A DNA stretch of 64,000 bases. Source: Homarus americanus. Lineage: Eukaryota; Arthropoda; Malacostraca; Decapoda; Nephropidae. The stretch is taken from NCBI RefSeq assembly GCF_018991925.1, contig NW_024748849.1, positions 694,501 to 758,500 on the forward strand, in the 5' to 3' direction. Under the pieces are notes generated by a model that was not told the DNA's origin, searched no databases, and saw only the letters and a list, made by a program, of their open reading frames with translations. Both the position numbers and the translations under genes were made by a program. Shown here in pieces: positions 56,177 through 64,000 of the stretch; the first letter of the stretch is position 1, and the number at the start of each line of letters is the position of its first letter.

Positions 56177-58839
56177 GTAAGTATTGGCCTACCTGCTTAA
56201 TACTATTCTTTCTATCATTTTACATAAACAAGAGGTCAAAGATATGGGATGAAAATCTCCATTGTTCTTTGGTATTGGTATAATTACTGCTTTCTTCCCT
56301 TAAGAGGGATACAACCTCCATTATAAGACATTAAACAAGTCTAACAGGGGCCCTTCTCTCATACCAGCCAGACAGTTAAGGATATCATATGTTATTTCAT
56401 CATCACCGGGTGCCGTAGACTTTCCCCTTTTAAACGCATATAATAACTCGCCTCGTTATAGGAACACATGTATCATCCTCCAGTGTACACTGACTTTATA
56501 CTAACTCACGCCTAAGTCTACTCTTACTTTGTGAACGTGAAAAATCTAAATATTAAATTTTACCCAACTTATTAATTTGACATCTTATTTTTTGGGTTGA
56601 AACTGGTTACTTCGCTTGATTACAGTTCTCATATTTTTCAGGATCATTTTGAGGAGGAGCAATACGAATCACATCGAACAGACAACCGACGACAACTGAA
56701 GCCCAATGCCATACCGACTCTGTTTGCCTTCAATGCCAATACTCGTAGGAGAAAGCTACGCAAGCCACCTCCCAAAAGATGTAGAGATGAAAATGATGAA
56801 CCACCGTATCCATCCAAGGTGTTGTGTATTGACCACTCATACGCCTCCACATCAGAGCATCATCCTGTAGATACTTCCGTTGAGAATGGTAAGCTATCAT
56901 TACACTCAATCGTGAGCTTTATTGGGCTGCCGGTTAATTCAGCCTTCATTGGACTTCAAGAAAAGAGATGTTTTCTCACAGATACTCACAGATGATCTTC
57001 TGGAAGAGGCTGTGACTCCAGCTCAATAGCCTCTTCTCTACTCAGACGGTGGCTGTGTGGCGGATATTTGTGCCCTATAATTATATACTTGTTCTTGATT
57101 TTTCCAGTATTTATCTAATTTTGCTTCAAACTTTTCCACCGTCTCCACATTCACTACCCACTCAGGTAACCCATTCCAGTTGTTGACAACCCTACTCGTG
57201 AACGAATGTCTTCTGAGATTTAGCCTCACTCTTGTTTTGTAGATCTTCTTTGGTTCCCCCGGGTAGTGTCAGCCTCCCTCATCTGGAATATTCCTGCTGT
57301 GCCTATATTTTTATTCACTGATTTAGAAGAAAAAAAAATATGTACAGTAGACCTACAGTACTTCTGTAGAGAAATGGTAAGACAGTTCTGAATTTTTTTT
57401 AAATTTCTTTGTTAATCTTCACGGAATATAGAAATAAAAATGGGTACCCAAATTATTTAACAGTGGTTTTTGACAACTTAATCCCATGAAGAGTAGGTAC
57501 ACTTTTTGCAATCCTCAAACCTAAGCTAACCTAACCTATGAATCAATAATAAAACTTTAAATAAAATTTTCATTAATGTACGTTCCGGTCGTTTCTACAA
57601 AGAAAGAAAATATTTGCACATTAAACTACAAAAGAATAAATTATTTTTATTAACAATTAACAGGACATTATACCCAGAAGACCCAAGGAAGCTTTCCTAA
57701 AGCCCCATTATCACAATAATACGTGGCTTCTTATAACAAGACTGTTTTTACATAGTGATTAAAGTAGACTCAAATAATTAATACCCGGTAGTTAATAATG
57801 ATAATGAAAATAGTCTAATTCAGTGATTGTATTTCTCTCATATATATTATGATGTCTCTTTTCTTGCTCCTGTAATGGACATGAAATTGTGACAATGATC
57901 GAGGTTTGCAAATCTCTGTCATATTTTTCAGGTTATTCAGACGAGAAAGATGAGTGTCAACTACCGATCCAAGAGGTCAGACCAGTCCATGAAGAAGTTA
58001 CACAAGTAAAGGGGAAAACGCCTGCAATATCTTCAAGTCTTATGACCTCTGTGAAGAAGAATCTCAACTTGACTGAGTCGATGTTACTGCAACGTATTAT
58101 TTATCTCCAGAAGAAACTGGCAGAAGAAAGGCGTGAGAAGTGGAAAATGATGCAGCAGAAGAAAGTACAGCAATTAAATATGGCAAAAGTCTTCAACCAA
58201 GACCAGCTAGCTAAACTGGGCCATAAGAACACGCGAGGATCGAAGTGGTCAGATGAAACTATCCAAAAAGGACTTCAGCTTTTATCTGCTTGTGGAACCA
58301 CTGGGTATTCACTGTTATTGTCTCAACATCAGCCACTTCCCTCTCTCAGATCGTTACGGAGGAAACTTGAAGTTGCCCGTTTAGAGCCTGGGGCACCAGA
58401 GCCTAGGATGCTAGAGCCTGAGAAACCAGAGCCTGGGATACCAGATCTTATGAAAACACAGCCTGAGATAATCGAGTCTGAGATACCAGAGCTTGGGATA
58501 CCAGAGCCTGGGATTCAAGAGTCTACGAAAACACAGTCTGAGATACCAGAGCCTGGGAAACCAGAGCCGGGGGCACCAGATCCTATGAAAACACACCCTG
58601 GGATACTACAGTCTGAGATACCAGATTGTATGAAAACACTGCCTGAAATAATAGAGCCTGGGATACTAGAGCCTGAGAAACCAGAGCCTGGGATGCTAAA
58701 GCCTGAGATACCAGAGCTTGTCATACCAGAGCCTGGGATTGAAGAGTCTATGAAAAGACAGCCTGAGATAATAGAGTCTGGGATACAGGAGCTTGGGACA
58801 TCAGAGCCTATGAAAACAGCCTGGGACACAAGAGCCTGA
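56024..58839 (+). CDS. THAP-domain protein related to P-element transposases, 3 coding exons
   Basis: The exons 56024-56176, 56642-56888 and 57932-58839 join in phase to give 435 residues. Residues 1-79 form a complete THAP zinc finger: ligands Cys4, Cys9, Cys50 and His53, with conserved F22-P23, Trp41 and the closing AIPTLF. Residues 160-240 hold a predicted coiled coil (LLQRIIYLQKKLAEERREKW), then QDQLAKLGHKNTRGSKWSDE, IQKGLQLLSACGTTGYSLLL and PLPSLRSLRRKLE. That order is typical of P-element/THAP9-type transposases just after the THAP domain. The RNase-H-like catalytic domain is absent. The rest is a 15-bp-unit repeat rich in E-P-G-I-P and E-P-E-K-P. The protein probably binds DNA. Whether it is domesticated or a truncated transposon remnant is open. 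Confidence 0.82.
56642..56888 (+). CDS. THAP gene exon 2: second half of zinc finger
   Basis: It follows a CATATTTTTCAG acceptor. It begins DHFEEEQYESHRTDNRRQLK and PNAIPTLF, completing the C-x2-H and A-V-P-T-I-F signatures, then a basic stretch (RRRKLRKPPPKR) that may be a nuclear localisation signal. It ends GAATG before GTAAGC in phase 1. The ATG upstream in the open frame belongs to intron sequence. Confidence 0.88.
56889..57931. other. THAP gene intron 2
   Basis: It contains a LINE fragment on the minus strand at about 57038-57300 and otherwise AT-rich, unremarkable sequence. Confidence 0.6.
57038..57300 (-). pseudogene. CR1/L2-like LINE C-terminal fragment
   Basis: The minus strand reads LRRHSFTSRVVNNWNGLPEW and VETVEKFEAKLDKYW, the C-terminal signature of CR1/L2-type LINEs (R-V-V-N-x-W-N-x-L-P). 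It is severely 5'-truncated. Confidence 0.82.
57932..58839 (+). CDS. THAP gene exon 3: P-element-like segment and Glu/Pro repeat tail
   Basis: It follows a CATATTTTTCAG acceptor nearly identical to that of exon 2. It encodes the coiled coil and K-W-S-D-E-T / A-C-G-T-T-G-Y blocks, then about 140 residues of five-residue repeats. The frame slips at about 58818, where two bases of the expected GAG codon are missing, and ends in TGA at 58837-58839. The repeat goes on in the original frame for some 53 more codons to a TAA at 58997-58999. The acidic, Pro-rich minus-strand frame is a shadow. Confidence 0.8.
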
Positions 58840-58985
58840 GATGCCAGGGTTTGGGATAATAGAGTCTGGGATACCAGAGCTTGGGACGTCAGAGTCCATA
58901 AAAGCAGAACCTGGGACACCAGAGTCTATAAAAGAAGAGTCTGAGACACCAGAGCTTATCAAAACAGAGCCTGGGATACCAGGTC
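58382..58985. repeat. 15-bp coding minisatellite (GAGCCTGGGATACCA)
   Basis: About 40 units of 15 bp, GAGCCTGGGATACCA and variants such as GAGCCTATGAAAACA, make up the 3' end of the THAP gene and continue past its stop. Unit length stays a multiple of three except at the slip near 58818. Confidence 0.9.
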
Positions 58986-59022
58986 TATACTCGTACTAAG
59001 GGTATTAATCTTCCCCTTCCAT

Positions 59023-59089
59023 GTCGTGGAAAACTCCCCTGGTACAGTAGTCTGCTGCAGACTACTGTACCAGGGGAGTTTTCCACGAC
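59023..59089. repeat. Perfect 67-bp palindrome (33-bp arms, 1-nt loop)
   Basis: The left arm 59023-59055 (begins GTCGTGGAAAACTCCCCTGG) is followed by a single T, then its exact reverse complement at 59057-59089. There are no mismatches. It starts 24 bp after the TAA that closes the original frame of the THAP repeat. Confidence 0.97.
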
Positions 59090-59172
59090 GCGGTTGCAAA
59101 TCTTAACTGACAAAAAAGTAGCATAATCCAGCGTAAAGCAGAGGCCAAAACAATTGTGATTTGATCTTGGGA

Positions 59173-59551
59173 CGTATCATCACTGGGTATGACTTTGCTT
59201 GGGAGATTGGTATCCCCGCATCCCCTGAGCAACGCTCTTGTGCATTATGCAGTAGACCCGACAGCAGCACCCTTATCCACTACCTCCTAAGATGTCCCCA
59301 CACACAACGCTTCCGTGACGCCTGCTGGACCACCACTCCACGACCCCCTGACGGAGACACGATGATCCTCCCCATACTGGCCAGATATTTTGTAAATAAC
59401 ATTGATTATGTGTTAAAGGAATATCCTTCCTTCCTTAGGCTTTAGTAAGCCCCTTTATAATATTTATACTGTATATACTTGTCACAGGGGTACCTAGTGA
59501 CAGCACTAGGATCCCGCTTCCTCTATCAAGGAATAAACAATTGAAATTGAA
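59173..59551 (+). mobile_element. 5'-truncated LINE with 12-bp target-site duplication
   Basis: TTGATCTTGGGA occurs at 59161-59172 and again at 59552-59563, flanking the insert. The insert encodes RIITGYDFAWEIGI, then CALCSRPDSSTLIHYLLRCP and RFRDACW. This is the C-terminal C-x2-C...H...C finger of RNase-H-bearing, jockey- or I-type LINEs. The frame ends at TAG 59443-59445. A 100-bp 3' UTR ends in ATTGAAATTGAA, consistent with target-primed insertion. Confidence 0.9.
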
Positions 59552-59563
59552 TTGATCTTGGGA

Positions 59564-61555
59564 GCAACAGTATGGGGATGTGGACAGCTATCGGAATTTG
59601 AAGTACTGTAATTTTATATTGGACCATGTAATTAGATTAAAAAATGTAATTTGTATAATGTTTTGTACCATCTGTATTATCACGATTTTGTGTAGTTATA
59701 TAGTTTGTGAATCTAATTTAAGGTAATTTTTCATTTTTATAGCTTATAAAGTTTATGTATCCACACTAACTGCATATCTTGGCCATCATTGTATTGAGAT
59801 TTTTGCTCAGTCTCATTATTTATAAGGTTATTTGAATTATTATGATTTGGTTACGTTGTTTGTGAATAAAAATAAAATTAAGTTTCAAACATATTTGCTT
59901 ATAATATTCTTGTAACCTGTACCGATCCTGTATCCACACTACCTCTGAGGAGCATAACTGAGGAGGGGGGGGGTGTTGGGTTGTCAAAGGCCAATCAAAT
60001 TAGGAATACACTTTACATAGAGGCAATTTAATTACTTAATTAATTTATCAGAGGTTGCAATATTAAATTCTGGCAACCAACATATTGTTATATCGCAACA
60101 CGGTGTAAAGGACTAATATCTATTGAGACTACTTGTTATGCAGAACGGTTTACGGCGCGATGGACTGTATACAAAAGGCATCAAGTGTAAAGTTGGTGGG
60201 ACGCCACTGTTGAGAGTTAGAAAGGCGTAAAGATACATGGGCTAGTATAGATAAAGAGGTATGTAAATATGATAGGTATGTACTGCACATGATCAGATTA
60301 AAGGGGGCAACCGGGGCTACACGCTACAACCCTGGGGTCCTCCATAAAACAAATCGACTTCTGGGCTCGCTCGCCTGGCAAGTATATTTTTGGATGCCCT
60401 AGGACTTGAGCTGCAGAGTACAGAGCTGTAGTTGAGCGAAATCATGGTCCTCCTGCCTGGTGGTTTGCTGCCGGATATGAGGGACGACTCGTGTTATTAT
60501 TGGAACCTCATGTGACTGTCAAAAACAGCTGATCACTACTCCACCGCTGACCTCGGGGTCCTCAAGTCGGTGAGGTGTGAACAGAGATACTGACAGAACG
60601 TATGCTAGCACTTTGTAAAACCTGAGTTAAGTACAGTACTGCAAATGTGATACGTATATGTTCCCCGCTCGGTCCAGATGTCCAGTGTATAACCAAATAA
60701 GCTTATGCAATGTACATTAATGACATTATTGGAGTGACAATAAACGGGAGATTGTTTATGTATTATGTAATGAGGACATTCGTGTGTGTTCTTCGTTCCT
60801 GCCACTCTAGTCCCATAGCTTCCTGTCTATGCATATCATAATTCTAACATTATTCAATGAATTTTTATGTACTACAAATCTCACCTGCAAGTAATCTTCC
60901 TTGAGTACTTCATACATGGCTTGACACGTTGCAGGTATTATGGGAGACAAACTTTATCTTGATATCCTCGTTCTATACTGAAGTGACGTGTAGGTGCACC
61001 CAGTTGAAGGATACATGAGCGAGCCTCTAGACGAGCCTCTGCAGGTATACTCTCCCTCATATAGGTATCCTGTTTTTTATATATATGGTTCCACTTTCGT
61101 TAGAAGTTTGTAAAAGGTGTTGGGGTCCATTCTCATGTAATTGGTGGAGTCTTGCTCATGTCCATCTTGCAGTTCACTAAAATCGTGGCATGACTACCCA
61201 ATACTTTTCTTCGACCTAATCACTCTTTGCACCATTCCCTTTTCTGAATTTGGTTCTTCTTCTAGCACATAGCAGCAATTATTATAGTACACAACGCTAA
61301 GCTCTTCGCTTTAACTGCCGTCCACCTACTGGCTAAGGCGGTCGACTATGACTGCCGCCAACCAACCCGCCTGGTACTGCTCACCGTGTGGACAGGGCTT
61401 TATTAATTGGCGCCACATCTGGAAACAATGAGCTGCAGATGTAGCAGTTAAAAGTGAAGCGGTCATTCTACACTCCATCGAATTTACTATTTAACTTTAA
61501 AAAAAATGATGGACTTTTATGTTTACCAGTTAATTAAATTTAAAAACTCAATCAA
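59564..61555. other. Intergenic sequence, no recognised genes
   Basis: The stretch is AT-rich to about 60100 with a G run at 59965-59973, then mixed composition. No motif-bearing frame was found. Confidence 0.45.
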
Positions 61556-61559
61556 TTAA

Positions 61560-61861
61560 TTGTATTATCAGAGTTTACTAGCCTCTTATACCACTTATGC
61601 ATTGGACTGGTATTTATTTATTTCCTTTCATTTTTACCAAAGATACTCTACTCAAGATAGGAAAGCTCTAGCTAAAATATATATGAACTGTAACTTCACT
61701 TTAAAGTGGTACACCTGGCCAGTAGAGGGCGGACTCCTCGGAGACTCCCTTCCTCCTGTATACTTCCCTTGGTGGCACCAACACAACACAACACAACAAA
61801 CGTCAGTGCTGAGATACAAGGTTGGAGTTATCACACACCCGGGAGGATGTAACTACATCAG
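61560..61861 (+). other. Exon-like open frame ending at a strong splice donor
   Basis: An open frame of about 100 codons ends NYIR across an ATCAG/GTGAGT donor. Its last 60 codons (KWYTWPVEGGLLGDSLPPVY, FPWWHQHNTT, VGVITHPGGCNYI) look less like AT-rich noise than other frames nearby. No family is recognised and the 5' end is unclear. It could be a first or internal exon of a gene running off the window, or chance. It also contains CCAGTAGAGGGCGG at 61719-61732, a match to the CTCF core. Confidence 0.22.
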
Positions 61862-62235
61862 GTGAGTTTATTCATTACTTTATTTAGGTTGATAGATAGA
61901 TAGTTTATTGAGAGATATTGATTATAGACTAGGTAAACCTCACATTTCCAGGGTCTTGTAGATGATCTCCTGTAGAGGGTTTACGCCATGACTCGGCTTC
62001 TGTCTTACATTGTGTTGAAATTGTTAAAATTGCCTGTTAAAATTTAAGATAAATTAGCATTTTCGGTAAATATTCGTCCATTGGCTGTCCTCACGTTTTG
62101 ATTATATATATATATATATATTTATTCTCCTCTAACCTTATTCTCCTCTAACTCTACCTTAGACTATTCCAACTCTATCCTTCCTACTCCTCCTACTGAT
62201 CCCATGCACTTTCCTATAATCTCCACTTTTTAGGG
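61862..62235. other. AT-rich sequence with short repeats
   Basis: It holds TAGA tetranucleotides at about 61890-61903, the dispersed segment near 62075-62100 shared with 55.5 kb, and (AT)n at about 62105-62120. A CT-rich stretch follows. Confidence 0.5.
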
Positions 62236-63680
62236 TTGCTGGTGTGTTATCCAGGTTGGTTGTGAGTAAGGTGCATGGACCGGACGGAATACCCCCTCGT
62301 GTTCTGTGGGAATGTGCTGAAGTTCTGGCCCCTGTGCTTGCTCGACTTTTTCACCTTTGCCTCAAAACCCAAACTTTTCCTTCTTCTTGGAAGCATGCCT
62401 TGGTTCAGCCCATCCCAGAGAAGGGTGACCATTCCAATCCCTCTATCTATCGCTCCATTGCCCTAACTTCATCCCTCTCTAAGATTTTTGAAACTATCTC
62501 AAACTCTCATTTTCTTCGTCACCTTGAACGCCATTCTCTTTTCTCGGATCACCAGTATGGCCTTCGCCTGGTGAGATGTACTGGTGATCTGCTATCCTAC
62601 TGTACTCATCTTTGGTGATCCTCTCTTAGGGATTATGGAGAAACTTTCGTTTTGACCTTCAACATCTCCAAAGCATTTCACAGGGTATGGCACAAGTCTT
62701 TGCTTTCTAAACTTCCCTCTTATAGTTTCTCTCCCCCACTTTGTTCTCTAATTTCTAGTTCCTTGAGAACCGATCCATGGCAGTTCTTGTCGAGGGATCG
62801 ATATCTCACTCTTTCTCTGCTAATAGTTGTGTCCCACAGGGTTCTGTTCTTTCACCTACTCTTTTCCTTCTTTTTATCAATGATTTATTTCACACTACGA
62901 CTAATTCTATCCATTCTTACGCTGATGATTCTACTCTTCACTCTTCTTCACATTTTTCCCTTCCCCCTAATTCTCAAACTAGATCTGTTTTTAGAGCTGA
63001 TATCATTACATCTATCAATGCGGATCCATGCAGCATCTCTGAATGGGGAGGTAAAAACTTGGTTAAATTCAATACTGTAGTAATAAAACTTAGTATTTAC
63101 CAATTACACTTTCCAAATTAGATGATCTCCCACCAATCACATTTCAGGATGTACTGGTAATAATTCTGCCAAATTCTAAAATAGATATGCTAGGCCTCAC
63201 CATTTCATCTAATATGTCATGGAAGCCACACATCCTCAACATTGCTAAAGTTGCCTCCCGAAAGCTGGGAATGCTGTACAGATGCCGTAGCTACTTCACT
63301 CCTGAGCAGTTGCTTCAAGTATACCTGTATAAGGGATTCATTTGTCCTAATTTGGAGCACTGCTTTCATATCTGGGGTGGCCCTTCTGTCCAACTGTTAG
63401 ATAGGGTGGAATCAAAGGCATTTCATCTAAATAACTCCTCCTTTAGTTGATAATCTCTCTTCCCTTTCTCTTTGCTGCAACGTTGCTTCACTCTCTCTCT
63501 CTCTTTTACAGGTACTTTAACGGGCAATGTTCGGTGGATTTGGCATTTTTCTGGAGACTACAAAATAAATGCCATTTTCACACATTTACTTTTATCCTCT
63601 TCGCCACTGATCGGCTTGTTAGCCGCTTGGGCGATTGGTCACGTCTCTGATTACTTTTCCTTTTCATTTATCTTCTTCAC
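62236..63680 (+). pseudogene. jockey-like LINE reverse transcriptase pseudogene
   Basis: In order, across at least three frames, the plus strand encodes KVHGPDGIPPRVLWECAEVL, FPSSWKHALVQPIPEKGD, FNISKAFHRVWH (palm), SCVPQGSVLSPTLFLLFIND, SYADDSTLHSS (catalytic Y-A-D-D intact), LGLTISSNMSWKPH and LGMLYRCRSYFTPEQLLQVY. This is the fingers-palm-thumb-connection order of jockey-type ORF2. Frameshifts near 62620 and 62770 and stops at about 63121-63186 inactivate it. The 3' end shares a segment with the fragment at 37.35 kb. It has no 5' endonuclease in the window. Confidence 0.88.
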
Positions 63681-63689
63681 CAAGTGAGG

Positions 63690-64000
63690 TACAGTACTGT
63701 ATGTGCAAAGAAAAATACAAACTATACCTAAACTATTTATTTCAGATATAAAGATGTGAGTGGATGGATGAAAGAAAGGAACACAATGGTAGCATGAGGA
63801 GACCATCCCACACAAACATCTCCCACCACAACCTACAAAACAGGAGGTAGAACTAGTCAAGAACAATTCCTCAGAACTGTACAGTAAGTCAGTAAGATAA
63901 TTAGTGAACATCTTCAGGAAAACATTGTAAGAATCATTAAGGTAAACTGTCAACTATCCAAGTCTTAAGATACAAATATGGAAGTCAAGTTGGTGCTTTA
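63690..64000. other. Right edge, no recognised feature
   Basis: The sequence is of mixed composition. A 100-aa minus-strand frame here has no recognisable motif. Confidence 0.4.

Noticed and set aside
58515..58919. 134-aa minus-strand Ser/Gly/Ile-rich frame
   Set aside because: Antisense shadow of the 15-bp THAP repeat, which has no stops on either strand.
1..64000. CRISPR array, prophage or bacterial operon
   Set aside because: No evenly spaced repeat-spacer array, no ribosome-binding-site-led gene runs; the tandem arrays are minisatellites and the genes are intron-containing.

Overview
The window is nuclear DNA of an arthropod, most likely a decapod crustacean. This is inferred from the dense microsatellites (AC, AG, GTA and AAT arrays), interstitial TTAGG/CCTAA tracts, small phased exons with GT-AG introns, a tRNA-derived SINE and many decayed CR1/L2-, RTE- and jockey-like LINE fragments. 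I see no bacterial genes, rRNA genes or CRISPR arrays.

The main content is one large plus-strand gene, Notum, which encodes the secreted palmitoleoyl-protein carboxylesterase that inactivates Wnt ligands. I could assemble it from eleven coding segments (5514-5548, 17500-17859, 18423-18475, 31085-31241, 31860-32024, 33482-33768, 34740-34878, 35353-36179, 37196-37264, 40343-40681, 43240-43376). All intron phases agree, giving 855 residues ending at a TAA. The first exon supplies only the start of the signal peptide. Introns 1 and 3 are about 12 kb each. The catalytic Ser (residue 257), Asp (363) and His (409) are all present. Exons 8-10 add about 340 residues of disordered sequence, including a 47-residue stretch with 36 Lys/Arg, inside a domain that is compact in vertebrates.

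A second plus-strand gene (56024-58839, three coding exons) encodes a complete THAP zinc finger joined to a P-element-transposase-like segment and a Glu/Pro-rich repeat tail. The tail is cut short by a 2-base slip in the repeat. A perfect 67-bp palindrome lies just downstream.

Layout: 1-4420 is repeat-dominated. 4420-5548 is the Notum 5' region. 5549-43376 is the Notum gene body, whose introns hold minisatellites, LINE fragments, two SINE copies, fold-back elements, pogo-like and hAT-like MITEs, and an array of CRE palindromes. 43377-55900 is 3' UTR and intergenic DNA with a decayed LINE, three minisatellites and MITEs. 55900-59000 is the THAP gene. 59173-59551 is a short LINE insertion with target-site duplication. 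59560-64000 is mostly unannotated apart from an exon-like open frame near 61.6-61.9 kb and a jockey-like LINE pseudogene at 62.2-63.7 kb.

The two genes have no evident functional link. Notum would act outside the cell on Wnt proteins near heparan-sulphate proteoglycans, and the THAP protein would act in the nucleus on DNA. All exon structures are read by eye from splice signals, frame and remembered family motifs. No search or transcript was available.
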